Under the pieces are notes generated by a model that saw only the letters and a program-made list of their open reading frames with translations, searched no databases and was not told where the DNA came from. Below, piece by piece: positions 52,159 to 61,213 of a DNA stretch of 64,000 nucleotides; the first letter of the stretch is position 1; each line of letters begins with the position of its first letter. Origin of the DNA: Maricaulis maris MCS10 (GTDB lineage Bacteria; Pseudomonadota; Alphaproteobacteria; Caulobacterales; Maricaulaceae); contig NC_008347.1 in NCBI RefSeq assembly GCF_000014745.1, positions 372,001-436,000 on the forward strand, in the 5' to 3' direction. The translations under genes were made by a program, and so were the position numbers.

Positions 52159-52599
52159 CTACTCCTCCGGTGGATTCAGGCCTACATAGGTCATTTCGAC
52201 ACCCAGATAGGCCTGGTTCGGGATCCAGCATGTCTTGTCGGACCGCTCGGTCATGTCGATGGTCTCCCCAACCACATAGTCCGGCCAGGCATCACAGTGG
52301 GCGTCTGACATAAAAGTCACGGAAACCGTCATCGCCCCGGTCGCGTGGTCAATGCTCCAGGTTCCGGGGAACTCTTCGCCTGCCAGTGAAAAATTCGCCA
52401 TGCCGCCGCTGCTTCCCGACGTGCCCAAGCCGGGATCAGCGGGCATCAGCCGGGCCCAATCGTAGTCGCCTGCGGGCGTTCCGTCGTGGCTGATGGTGAA
52501 ATACTCGCCCTGTGGCATGCGGACGTCCTGGGCATGGGCGGTCCCGGAAAGGCTGAGCCCGACCGCGGTCACAGCCAATGTGGCGCTGAAAATTTTCAT
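52159..52599 (-). CDS. Secreted hypothetical protein, 146 aa
   Basis: A 146-residue protein with a clear signal peptide (MKIFSATLAVTAVGLSLSGT, cleavage after AHA). The mature part is small, acidic and glycine-rich (PGLGTSGSSGGMANFSLAGE) with two cysteines (DAHCDAWPDY and DKTCWIPNQ) that could form a disulphide. ATG 52599 follows AGGGGAC. I do not recognise a family; the composition and a C-terminal run of beta-like strands suggest a small periplasmic beta protein. Confidence 0.75.
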   Translation of the reverse strand: MKIFSATLAVTAVGLSLSGTAHAQDVRMPQGEYFTISHDGTPAGDYDWARLMPADPGLGTSGSSGGMANFSLAGEEFPGTWSIDHATGAMTVSVTFMSDAHCDAWPDYVVGETIDMTERSDKTCWIPNQAYLGVEMTYVGLNPPEE

Positions 52600-52703
52600 T
52601 ATTTGTCCCCTGAACAGCTTTTCCACTCGGGCAGGACGATAATGCGATTGGATTAATGTCCGGTTCCAGACAGGGCGCTGATGTCCGGGATATCTGCGCG
52701 ATC

Positions 52704-52731
52704 AAAAAAAAAGGCGACCCGTCGGGCCGCC
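52704..52731 (-). terminator. Intrinsic terminator of the M28 peptidase gene
   Basis: On the minus strand a stem of GGCGGCCC and GGGTCGCC (52724-52731 with 52713-52720, one G-T pair) is followed by nine T (complement of 52704-52712), 26 bases after the peptidase stop. Confidence 0.85.
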
Positions 52732-52757
52732 CTTCTCTCAGCCGGAGGTCCGGGGGA

Positions 52758-54461
52758 CTACTCGCCCATCTGCGCGTCGCGCAGGGCGCGGAACTCATTG
52801 CCTTCATACCAGTTCGGCCAGTCATCCGAATTGGCCAGACGCGAGCCGACATTGAAGAACAGCGTCGTGTCCTCGACCATGCCTGACATGTCCCAGTCGG
52901 CTGAGTATTCATCAGCCGGGCCGTGATAGCGATTGTCACGGTAGTCCTCGCCGGCTGCCATACCGGCTTCGCTGCCACCCTCACGCAGGTCGAACCCGCC
53001 ATCGGCATAGAGCATCGGCACGCCCTGCTTGGCGAGCGAGATATGGTCCGAACGATAGAAATAGCCCGCTTCCGGCGTCGGATCGGCGACGATGTAGCGA
53101 TCCTGTTCGGCGGCGGCCGCGGTCAGCACGTCCTCCAGCTCGGACGCGCCGTGACCGACCACGACGACATCGCGCGACCGACCGGACGGCAGGATGGCGT
53201 CGATATTGATGCCGCCTACGGTCTGGCTATAGGGCACGATCGGGTTTTCACCATAATAGGCCGAACCCAGAAGGCCGGACTCCTCGGCGGTGACAGCCAG
53301 GATCATGACCGAGCGCTCGGGCGGATTGGCCGCGAAAGCTTCACCGATTTCGAGAATGGCCGCGGTGCCGGTCGCATTGTCGACGGCGCCGTTATAGATC
53401 CCGTCCTCGCCTTCGGGCACGTCGCGGATGCCGATATGGTCCCAATGCGCGGTGTAGAGCACGTACTCGTCCGGGCGCGTGGTGCCCGGCACGATGCCGA
53501 CGACATTGCGGGAGTCCATTGTGCTGGCCGAATTGACCAGTGCGCCGGTGGCGGTGAGGCCGGTCATCGGCACGGCTTCAAAGCCCGGCTGGGCGGCCGC
53601 TGCGGTCAGCGTGTCGAAGTCGAGCCCGGCGAGGTCGAACATCTGGCGGGCCCGGTCTTCGGTGATCCAGCTTTCGATGTCCGCGAACGTGCCCTGACCC
53701 GGCTCGCGCGCCAGATCGAGCTGGGTGCCGGACCAGGACCCGGAGACCACGTTCCAGCCATAGGATGCGGGCGCCGTCTGGTGGATGAGGATGACACCGG
53801 CTGCGCCCTGACGGGCCGCTTCTTCATACTTGTAGGTCCAGCGGCCATAATAGGTCATGGCATTGCCGTTGAAGAGGCCGCTATCGGGATTGGCATAGCC
53901 GGGATCATTGACCAGCATGACGACGGTGCGGCCCTCGACATCGAGGCCGGCATAGTCGTCCCAGCCATATTCCGGTGCCACAACGCCATAGCCGACGAAG
54001 ACCAGCTCACTGTCATTGATGGCGATATCGGCCGAGTTCAGCTTGGACCAGTAAACCACGTCCTCGCCCATGCTCAGGCCGAGCGGCTCGCCCTCGAAGG
54101 CGACGTCAAAGCTGGATTGTTCGGCGTCCAGGGTCACGGCGAGCAGGGAGACCGGCTGGAAATAGCTGCCCTCAAAACCCGGCTCCAGGCCGATCCTGGC
54201 CATTTCGTCGGCAATCCACTGGCTGGCGGCTATGCCGCCGGGTGTCGCCGGGGCGCGTCCTTCAAAACTGTCATCGGCCAGTATCGAGATACGATGGCGC
54301 AGATCGGCCTCGTTGATATCGACGCTGGTCGTGCTTTCGGTATGGCTGGCAGTGCTGTCCTCGGTCGGCGCGCTGGTCGCGTCGGTGCCGTTTTCACTGG
54401 CCGGCGTACAAGCGGCAATCGTCAGTCCGATCAGCGCTGCAGGAAATCCGGTATGTTTCAT
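52758..54461 (-). CDS. M28 family metallopeptidase, predicted lipoprotein
   Basis: A 567-residue zinc aminopeptidase-type protein. The N-terminus has a lipobox (LTIAAC), so it is probably anchored to a membrane. A protease-associated-like region (GAAGVILIHQTAPASYGWNV) precedes the M28 catalytic domain, which has zinc ligands in YTAHWDHIG, AVDNATGTAAILE, AVTAEESGLLG and later DHISLAKQGVP. ATG 54461 follows GGGGTTGAG. Such enzymes remove N-terminal residues from peptides outside the cytoplasm. The gene is ended by a strong terminator. Confidence 0.9.
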   Translation of the reverse strand: MKHTGFPAALIGLTIAACTPASENGTDATSAPTEDSTASHTESTTSVDINEADLRHRISILADDSFEGRAPATPGGIAASQWIADEMARIGLEPGFEGSYFQPVSLLAVTLDAEQSSFDVAFEGEPLGLSMGEDVVYWSKLNSADIAINDSELVFVGYGVVAPEYGWDDYAGLDVEGRTVVMLVNDPGYANPDSGLFNGNAMTYYGRWTYKYEEAARQGAAGVILIHQTAPASYGWNVVSGSWSGTQLDLAREPGQGTFADIESWITEDRARQMFDLAGLDFDTLTAAAAQPGFEAVPMTGLTATGALVNSASTMDSRNVVGIVPGTTRPDEYVLYTAHWDHIGIRDVPEGEDGIYNGAVDNATGTAAILEIGEAFAANPPERSVMILAVTAEESGLLGSAYYGENPIVPYSQTVGGINIDAILPSGRSRDVVVVGHGASELEDVLTAAAAEQDRYIVADPTPEAGYFYRSDHISLAKQGVPMLYADGGFDLREGGSEAGMAAGEDYRDNRYHGPADEYSADWDMSGMVEDTTLFFNVGSRLANSDDWPNWYEGNEFRALRDAQMGE

Positions 54462-54663
54462 CTCAACCCCTATCAATTATTGGGCATTGCCCATTTTCTG
54501 TGCAACATCGTGCCTGCGTCGCAGCGCGCTGCAAACTAGCGCAGGCAGGCGCGGGATGGAAATCGGGTTTGACCAAACCTGAATGACCATTCATGTTCGC
54601 GTCGATGGAGAGCGACGCATCGCACGGTCGGACAACGACCGGCAGGCCTTGAGGGGAGAGATC

Positions 54664-56400
54664 ATGGCGAGTGAAAACGGGGACGGCGCATCCAGCGCTG
54701 CAACGAAGACGGGCAAGGGCTATCGCAGTCTGGTGATGCTGCTCCTGTTTCTGGTCTACGCCTTCAACTTCCTGGATCGCCAGATCATTTCCATCCTCGC
54801 TATTCCGATCAAGGAAGATCTCGGCCTGAGCGATGAGCAGCTCGGCCTGCTCGGCGGTATCGCCTTTGCGGTTCTCTACTCGACGCTGGGCGTTCCGATC
54901 GCCTGGTTCGCTGACCGTATGAGCCGGACCTGGATCATGACCGCCGCGCTGACGGTGTGGAGTGGATTCACCGCGCTGTCAGGCTTCGCCCAGAACTTCA
55001 CCCATCTCTTCCTGGCCCGGGTCGGTGTCGGCATTGGTGAAGCAGGTGGTGTCGCCCCGGCTTACACCATCATTGCGGACTATCATCCGCCCGCTGAACG
55101 CTCGCGTGCCTTGGCCATATACTCGCTGGGTATTCCGGTCGGCAGCGCCTTTGGCGTGATCGCCGGTTCGCAGATTGCCGGCGGCGGGATTTCCGACGCG
55201 CTGGACTGGCGCTCGGCCTTCTTCATTGTCGGTATCGCCGGCATCGTTCTGGCGCCGATCTTCAAGCTGGTGGTTCGCGAACCCAAGCGTGGCCAGTTTG
55301 ACAGCGTGCCGACCAAGAAGGCAGAGGCGAAGCAGGAAGTCGGCGTCTACACCGACCAGAAGGCTCGCATCCTCTCAATGGCCGGTGCGGTGATATTCGC
55401 TCTGCCGAGCCTGCTTTCCATCTTCAACATCACTGTGTTCGGCGCGACGTCGCAGCAGTCGATTCTGCTTCTTTTGGCGGCAGCCGGTGTCGGCGCCGTG
55501 TCTGGCTGGATGGCCGGTCAGTGGGTCGCCCGGACGACCAGCCCGTTCATGCTGATGGTCGGTCTGGCAGTGTTGATGCCGCTCTCCGCTCTCGTTGCCT
55601 GGTTCGTTCCCGCCTTCGGAGGCGCCGGTCTGTCGACCGCTGCGGTTGGCTGGATGATCGGTCACGTTATCGTCGGAGCACTTATGGGTGCTTTCTTCGC
55701 CGCCTTCCGGGACTTCATGTCGCTGGCGCTGGAGAAACCCAGCTTCTGGCTGATGATCATGGGGGCCTCGGCCTCCTCGATGATGGGTTATGGCGTCTTC
55801 TTCTGGCTGCCATCCTTCTTCTCGCGCAGTTTCCAGCTCGGCCTGGTCGAGACCGGCTGGCTGTTTGGCGGCGTGCTGTTTGTGGCCGGTAGCCTGGGTA
55901 TCTTCCTCGGCGGCGTGATGGGCGATGTGATGGGCAAGGCCAAACGGTCCGCCTTTGCGACCGTGCCCGCGATCGCCTTCCTGCTCAGCGCGCCGCTCTA
56001 CTGGGCCGGGATCATGGCACCGTCGCCGATGATGGCGGTGATCATCCTGTTCATCCCGACCGCGCTCGGCCTGGCCTGGCTGGGACCGGTCCTGTCCGCC
56101 TTCCAGCACCTGATGCCGCCACACATGCGCACCAGTGCCTCCTCGGTCTTCCTGCTGATCAACAACCTGCTTGGCATTGGTGGCGGGGTCTATGTGCTCG
56201 GTCGTGTGTCGACCGTGCTGCAGCCCACCTTTGGTGATGGCTCGCTGCGGATCTCGATCGTGATCGGCGCCAGCCTCTATCTCGTCGCGGCCTTCTTCAT
56301 GTTCTGGGCGTCGCGCTATCTGGCACGCGATTGGGAAGGCGATGGCGAGGCCGTGCCTGTCCCGCAAGCCGAACCGCCGACGGAGGCTGAACCGTCCTGA
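54664..56400 (+). CDS. MFS transporter (Spinster-like)
   Basis: A 578-residue major-facilitator protein with at least 12 hydrophobic helices. The first helix ends AFNFLDRQIISILAIPIK, typical of the Spinster-type subgroup, and the loop motif FADRMSRTWIM follows the second. It is longer than the usual 430-450 residues, with extra hydrophobic stretches in the middle (LPSLLSIFNITVFG, then LLLLAAAGVGAVSGWMAGQ) and a proline/glutamate-rich tail. ATG 54664 follows AGGGGAGAG. The stop overlaps the next gene by one base, so the two are coupled. Substrate unknown. Confidence 0.86.
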   Translation: MASENGDGASSAATKTGKGYRSLVMLLLFLVYAFNFLDRQIISILAIPIKEDLGLSDEQLGLLGGIAFAVLYSTLGVPIAWFADRMSRTWIMTAALTVWSGFTALSGFAQNFTHLFLARVGVGIGEAGGVAPAYTIIADYHPPAERSRALAIYSLGIPVGSAFGVIAGSQIAGGGISDALDWRSAFFIVGIAGIVLAPIFKLVVREPKRGQFDSVPTKKAEAKQEVGVYTDQKARILSMAGAVIFALPSLLSIFNITVFGATSQQSILLLLAAAGVGAVSGWMAGQWVARTTSPFMLMVGLAVLMPLSALVAWFVPAFGGAGLSTAAVGWMIGHVIVGALMGAFFAAFRDFMSLALEKPSFWLMIMGASASSMMGYGVFFWLPSFFSRSFQLGLVETGWLFGGVLFVAGSLGIFLGGVMGDVMGKAKRSAFATVPAIAFLLSAPLYWAGIMAPSPMMAVIILFIPTALGLAWLGPVLSAFQHLMPPHMRTSASSVFLLINNLLGIGGGVYVLGRVSTVLQPTFGDGSLRISIVIGASLYLVAAFFMFWASRYLARDWEGDGEAVPVPQAEPPTEAEPS

Positions 56401-57272
56401 TGACTGACGCGCACTTCACCGATCATTTCTTCGAGACTGCGGATGGTCCGCGCATTCACTGGCGCGACTATCCGGCCATGGGCAAGGAGGCCGGCCTGCC
56501 GGTCATCTGCCTGCACGGCCTGACCCGCAATGTCAGGGATTTCGAGGATTTCGCACCGATGGTCGCGGCAACCGGCCGGCGGGTGATTTCGATCTCCTCG
56601 CGCGGTCGCGGCCAGTCCGATCATGATCCGGTGGTCACGCGGTACCAGCCACCGACCTATGCCGGGGACGTGATGGCACTGCTGGCTTCGATCGGCCTGT
56701 CGCGGGCGGTCTTCGTCGGCACGTCGATGGGCGGGTTGATGACCTTCATCATCGCCAGCCTGCAGCCAAGCCTGGTCGCTGCCGCCGTGATCAATGATAT
56801 CGGTCCGGAAATCGCCACCGAGGGGCTCGACCGGATCAAGTCGAATGTCTCCAGCCGTGATCCGGTGACCAGCTGGGCGGATGCCGCGGCGCGGACCCGA
56901 CAGTCCAACCTCGCAGCCTTTCCCAAGCGTGATGGCGATGCCGCCTTCTGGGATGATTTCGCTCGCAAGACCTGGGTCGAGCGCGAGGATGGCAGTATCG
57001 CGTTGGCCTATGACGGGGCGCTGGTCGACCAGATGGAGGACGGCGGCGTATTGCCCGATCTCTGGTCCTTCTGGGCGCCCTTTGCCGACATCCCGACCCT
57101 GGTCGTGCGCGGTGGCATATCCGATCTGCTGACGCCGGCAACCGTGGCTGAGATGAAGCGCCGCAAGCCTGACCTGGCGACGGTCGAGGTGCCCGATGTC
57201 GGGCATGCGCCCTTCATCACCGAACCGGAAGCCTGGCAGGCCGTTGAAGCCTTCCTCGGACGGGTCGACTGA
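56400..57272 (+). CDS. Alpha/beta hydrolase
   Basis: A 290-residue alpha/beta-hydrolase. Oxyanion-region LHGLTRN near residue 40, nucleophile elbow FVGTSMGGLM near residue 104, acid in GGISDLLTPA near 240 and histidine in DVGHAPFITEPE near 268. It follows the MFS gene with a one-base stop/start overlap (TGATG) and ends back to back with the histidine phosphatase-like gene on the other strand. It may act on the compound moved by the transporter. Confidence 0.87.
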   Translation: MTDAHFTDHFFETADGPRIHWRDYPAMGKEAGLPVICLHGLTRNVRDFEDFAPMVAATGRRVISISSRGRGQSDHDPVVTRYQPPTYAGDVMALLASIGLSRAVFVGTSMGGLMTFIIASLQPSLVAAAVINDIGPEIATEGLDRIKSNVSSRDPVTSWADAAARTRQSNLAAFPKRDGDAAFWDDFARKTWVEREDGSIALAYDGALVDQMEDGGVLPDLWSFWAPFADIPTLVVRGGISDLLTPATVAEMKRRKPDLATVEVPDVGHAPFITEPEAWQAVEAFLGRVD

Positions 57273-57905
57273 TCAGCTGAAATGTCGGGCGATGAGGTCG
57301 GCGTCCGGCTTCTCGTTCCAGAACAGGCGCGATCCGGTCGTGCCGCCGAGTTCGGCGGCGCACAGATGGCCGGTCTTCACCTTGGCATTGCCGTCATCGC
57401 CGCTCAGTGCTGCGTGCATGTAGCGCAGGATACCGTTCGAGGTGATCACCAGCGCCAGGCCCCGGCTTGATGCCGCATCGGCCATGGCGGCGAGGGCGTT
57501 GGCCTTGAGTTCGGCATCAGACGGTGACCAGTCGACCCCGTCCGGGCGGGTGTGGCGCTTGTCCCAGCAATCCAGCGCCTCCTGGCCGAATTCGGCGACG
57601 ATCTCGTCATTCGACTTGCCGCCCCAGGATCCGTAATCGATCTCGGTCAAGCGGGGGTCGATCTCGGACTGGCCGGCAAAGCCGGTCAGTCCGGCAACGA
57701 TCTCGGCCGCGCGGCGGGTCCGCTTGAGCGGGCCGCAAATGAGCCGGGCAGGGGTGATGCCCGCCGCCTTGAGGGCCTCGCCCAGTGCGCGGGCTTGCGC
57801 CTCACCGCTTTCGACCAGAGGCAGGTCTTCCTTCGCCCCGACCCAGACCGGCGTGTCGCCGGGGCCGAATGTATTGCCATGGCGGGCGAGCAGGATCCGG
57901 CCCAT
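57273..57905 (-). CDS. Histidine phosphatase family protein with altered second motif
   Basis: A 210-residue protein of the phosphoglycerate-mutase-like superfamily: catalytic RHGNT at residues 8-12, GPLKRTRRAAEIVAGL near 58 and EIDYGSWGG near 88. The second catalytic histidine, normally in a SHGGxIR motif, reads TSNGILR here, so the histidine is replaced by asparagine. This could mean a modified activity or a regulatory protein; similar variants may exist in relatives. Its ATG overlaps the kdsB stop by one base, so they form an operon. Confidence 0.8.
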   Translation of the reverse strand: MGRILLARHGNTFGPGDTPVWVGAKEDLPLVESGEAQARALGEALKAAGITPARLICGPLKRTRRAAEIVAGLTGFAGQSEIDPRLTEIDYGSWGGKSNDEIVAEFGQEALDCWDKRHTRPDGVDWSPSDAELKANALAAMADAASSRGLALVITSNGILRYMHAALSGDDGNAKVKTGHLCAAELGGTTGSRLFWNEKPDADLIARHFS

Positions 57906-58684
57906 CAGACCAGCTCGCCTTCAGCCGCGATGATGCCCTCGACCCGGACCGCGTCCTCGGGCGCATCCACCGACCAGGCCGAGCGGCCGCGATAATCGGT
58001 CAGCACGACACGGATCGGGATGCCGTTCTCCAGCGCCCGCAGCTGCTCCAGGCTCTCGGTCAGCTCAAACGGGGTCGGCTCCAGCGCCACCAGCCCTTCC
58101 AGCGTGTCACGGCGATAGCCGTACAGGCCAATATGCTGATAGGTCGGCGCGCCCTCATCCGGCTTGCGGCGGAAGGGGATGACATTCTTGGAGAAATACA
58201 TCGCATCCATCGCCTTGTTGAAGACGACGGTGGTGCCCGAGGCTGACCCGTTCGCCTTGTCGGCGCGCATGCGGGCCTCGGTCTCGGGCGGCAGGGCGAT
58301 GGCGGGTGTGGCCATTTGCAGCGACGGGTCGGCGCGCAGGGTTTCAGCGACACCGCCGATTACCCAGGGCGGGATCAATGGCGCGTCGCCCTGGACGTTG
58401 ATGACGATATCGGCGTCGCTGTTCAGACGCTTCACCGCGTCCAGCGCCCGTTCGGTGCCGTTGCGACAGTCCGGATCGGTCATGACCGCTTCGCCGCCGG
58501 CGGCTGCGACCGCGTCCATGATCCGCTGATCGTCAGTGGCAACCACAACCCGGTCGACACCGGGCACTGCCGCGGCGATGCGCCAGACCCGTTCGATCAT
58601 CATCTGTCCGGCAATCATCGCCAGCGGCTTGCCGGGAAAACGGGTCGATCCGTAACGGGCGGGAATGACGGCAAGAACGGACAT
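57905..58684 (-). CDS. kdsB: 3-deoxy-manno-octulosonate cytidylyltransferase
   Basis: A 259-residue nucleotidyltransferase that makes CMP-Kdo for lipopolysaccharide. The N-terminus VIPARYGSTRFPGKPLA is the CTP-binding loop, with TDPDCRNGTERALDA near residue 80 and INVQGDAPLIPP near 100 (A in place of the usual E). QHIGLYGYRR near 190 is also typical. ATG 58684. It is cytoplasmic and points to a Gram-negative outer membrane with Kdo. Confidence 0.9.
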   Translation of the reverse strand: MSVLAVIPARYGSTRFPGKPLAMIAGQMMIERVWRIAAAVPGVDRVVVATDDQRIMDAVAAAGGEAVMTDPDCRNGTERALDAVKRLNSDADIVINVQGDAPLIPPWVIGGVAETLRADPSLQMATPAIALPPETEARMRADKANGSASGTTVVFNKAMDAMYFSKNVIPFRRKPDEGAPTYQHIGLYGYRRDTLEGLVALEPTPFELTESLEQLRALENGIPIRVVLTDYRGRSAWSVDAPEDAVRVEGIIAAEGELV

Positions 58685-58757
58685 CGGCGATCCTCACTTC
58701 GGGTGTTGTTCGGCTTGTTCCACACACGCGCTGCAATTTCCACTCCCGGCTTCAAGC

Positions 58758-58802
58758 TTGACGCGCCCGAATGCTGGAATTTTCCGTGCGTGAGCTGCAC
58801 GG
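58758..58802 (+). promoter_or_regulatory. Possible promoter and inverted repeat before arg operon
   Basis: A -35-like TTGACG at 58758-58763 is followed by CCGTGC (58784-58789) and GCACGG (58797-58802), perfect 6-base inverted arms over 7 bases, about 75 bases before the argF' start. The -10 element is not clear. It may be a promoter with an overlapping regulator site. Confidence 0.3.
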
Positions 58803-58877
58803 ATGTCCTAGAGAGTGCGGGCGCGCCGTATGGCTTGCGCACAGATTTACCCCTCAAACCGCCAGCAAGGACCGGAC

Positions 58878-59891
58878 ATGCGCCATTTCCTTTCGACCGC
58901 AGATTGGACCCGCAACGAACTTCAGGGCCTGCTCGACCGAGCCAGCGCCTTCAAGTCCGGCACGGTCAGCCGATCACTCGAAGGCAAATCGGTGGCGCTG
59001 GTCTTTTTCAACCCGTCGCTGCGGACGCGGACCTCTTTTGATATCGGCACGCAACGCCTGGGCGGCCACGCCATCGTGCTCGACGCCAAGGGCGCGACCT
59101 GGCCGATGGAGTTCGGTGAGGGCGCCGTGATGGATGGCGACAAGGAAGAGCATGTCCGCGAGGCCGCGCGGGTGCTGTCCTCCTATGTCGACCTGATCGC
59201 CATCCGCTGCTTTCCCGAGTTCAAGGACTGGCAGTCCGAGCGCGAGGACCCGCTGATCGAGGCGTTCGCAAAGCACGCCACCGTGCCGGTCATCAACATG
59301 GAAACCATCGTCCATCCCTGTCAGGAGCTGGCGCACATGCTCGCCCTGCAGGAACGGATGGGACCGATTGCCGACAAGACCTATCTTTTGACCTGGGTGC
59401 CGCATCCCAAGCCGCTCAACACGGCTGTCGCCAACTCCTCCCTGCTGATCGCCTCGAAATTCGGTGCCAATGTCCGCATCCTGGTGCCCGACGAGGCCTA
59501 TCGCCTGGATGAGCGCTACATGTCGGCGGCCGAGCGTTTCACGGCTGAGGGCGGTGGTTCGGTGTCGCTGATGACCGATGTCGAAGCGGCCTATGACGGC
59601 GCCGATGTGGTCTATGCCAAGAGCTGGGGCGCATTGCCGTTTTACGGCAATTGGGGCGATGAGGCCCCGCTTCGGGCCAAGGGCGCCGACTTCATGATCA
59701 CGCCGGAAAAAATGGCCCTGACCAATAACGCCACCGTCAGTCACTGCCTGCCGATGCGCCGCAATGTGAAGATCGCTGACGCGGTGGTCGACAGTCCCGC
59801 CTTCATGGGCATTGAGGAGGCGGCCAATCGCCTGCCGGTGCAGATGGCGGTGATGGAAGCGCTCGCCGGGCAAGCGGGAGGCGCGGAATGA
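58878..59891 (+). CDS. argF': N-acetylornithine carbamoyltransferase
   Basis: A 337-residue carbamoyltransferase of the acetylornithine type, as in Xanthomonas, rather than ornithine carbamoyltransferase. The carbamoyl-phosphate loop FFNPSLRTRTSF is near residue 44, HPCQELAHMLALQ near 150, and the type-defining WPMEFGEGAVMDGDKEEH near 76 and LTWVPHPKPLNTAVANS near 174. Carbamoylation thus occurs before deacetylation. ATG 58878 follows AAGGA; longer readings lack support. The stop overlaps the argB fusion by 4 bases. Succinylornithine use cannot be excluded. Confidence 0.9.
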   Translation: MRHFLSTADWTRNELQGLLDRASAFKSGTVSRSLEGKSVALVFFNPSLRTRTSFDIGTQRLGGHAIVLDAKGATWPMEFGEGAVMDGDKEEHVREAARVLSSYVDLIAIRCFPEFKDWQSEREDPLIEAFAKHATVPVINMETIVHPCQELAHMLALQERMGPIADKTYLLTWVPHPKPLNTAVANSSLLIASKFGANVRILVPDEAYRLDERYMSAAERFTAEGGGSVSLMTDVEAAYDGADVVYAKSWGALPFYGNWGDEAPLRAKGADFMITPEKMALTNNATVSHCLPMRRNVKIADAVVDSPAFMGIEEAANRLPVQMAVMEALAGQAGGAE

Positions 59892-61213
59892 ATCCGAATG
59901 CACCGGGCGTCCGCCAGACCATCGTCCAATTGCTGTCGCACATGCGCGACGGCAAGGAGATCCGTGAATACCTGCACCGCTTTTCCGGCATCGACCAGGA
60001 GCGCTTCGCCGTCATCAAGGTCGGCGGTGCGGTCATCCAGGACGACCTTCCGGGCCTCGCTTCGGCACTGGCCTTCCTGCAAACGGTCGGCCTGACACCG
60101 GTCGTCGTTCATGGCGGTGGTCCGCAACTCGACGCAGCGCTGGAAGCGGCGGATATCCCGACGGAGCGCGTTGATGGATTGCGCGTCACCCGCGACGAGG
60201 CGATCCCGATCATCCGGGATACGCTGACCCAGGCCAATCTGGCGCTGGTTGACGCGATCCGCGATGCCGGCGGCCGGGCTGCTGCCGTGCCGCGCGGCGT
60301 GTTCGAGGCCGATATCGTTGACGCGGACAAGCTGGGCCGGGTCGGTGAGCCGCGCCATATCCATCTCGATCTGGTCGGATCGGCGGCGCGCGCCGGGCAG
60401 GCGGCGATCCTGGCCTGCCTCGGCGAGACACCGGATGGCACGCTGGTCAATATCAATGCCGATGTTGCCGTGCGGGCGCTGGTCCACGCGCTGCAGCCCT
60501 ACAAGGTCGTTTTCCTGACCGGCACCGGCGGCTTGCTGGACGAGGATGGCGACATCCTGTCCTCGATCAACCTGGCCACCGATTTCGGCGACCTGATGCA
60601 GGCCGACTGGGTCAATGGCGGGATGCGTCTGAAGCTGGAGGAGATCAAGCGCCTCCTCGACGATCTGCCACTGTCCTCATCGGTCTCGATCACCCGCCCG
60701 TCCGAACTGGCGCGCGAACTGTTCACCCATGCCGGGTCGGGCACGCTGATCCGCAGGGGCGAGCGGATTGTCGCCACCGATGACAAGTCGAGCCTCGATC
60801 TCGGGCGGCTGGATAATCTGGTCAAGGCCGCCTTCGGGCGTCCTGCCGTGGAAGGGTATTGGGACAGGTTGCGTGTCGACCGGGCCTTCGTCACCGAGAG
60901 CTATCGCGCCGCAGCGATCACGACGCGGCTGGATGGCTGGGTCTATCTCGACAAATTCGCCGTCCTCGACGATGCGCGCGGTGAGGGCTTGGGGCGGACG
61001 GTGTGGAACCGGCTGGTCGATTATGCACCGCAACTGATCTGGCGCTCGCGTACCAACAACCCGGTCAATGGCTTCTATTTTGAGGAATGTGACGGCGCGG
61101 TGCGGCGTGACGAGTGGACCGTGTTCTGGCGCGGCGAGATGGGTCCGGTCGAAGTGGCCGACGTGGTGGAAAAGGCCTTCGCCCTGCCGCCGACCCTTGA
61201 GGCGCCGCAATGA
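59888..61213 (+). CDS. Bifunctional acetylglutamate kinase/N-acetylglutamate synthase
   Basis: A 441-residue fusion. The amino-acid kinase domain (about residues 30-285) has FAVIKVGGAVI near 37, VVVHGGGPQLDAAL near 73, and FLTGTGGLLDEDG near 212. The C-terminal part (about 295-435) is the GNAT-type acetyltransferase of the vertebrate/Xanthomonas-type NAGS, with DKFAVLDDARGEGLG and SRTNNPVNGFYFEE. It therefore makes acetylglutamate and phosphorylates it. It overlaps both argF' and argC by 4 bases, forming a compact operon. Arginine feedback is likely but not shown. Confidence 0.92.
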   Translation: MNPNAPGVRQTIVQLLSHMRDGKEIREYLHRFSGIDQERFAVIKVGGAVIQDDLPGLASALAFLQTVGLTPVVVHGGGPQLDAALEAADIPTERVDGLRVTRDEAIPIIRDTLTQANLALVDAIRDAGGRAAAVPRGVFEADIVDADKLGRVGEPRHIHLDLVGSAARAGQAAILACLGETPDGTLVNINADVAVRALVHALQPYKVVFLTGTGGLLDEDGDILSSINLATDFGDLMQADWVNGGMRLKLEEIKRLLDDLPLSSSVSITRPSELARELFTHAGSGTLIRRGERIVATDDKSSLDLGRLDNLVKAAFGRPAVEGYWDRLRVDRAFVTESYRAAAITTRLDGWVYLDKFAVLDDARGEGLGRTVWNRLVDYAPQLIWRSRTNNPVNGFYFEECDGAVRRDEWTVFWRGEMGPVEVADVVEKAFALPPTLEAPQ

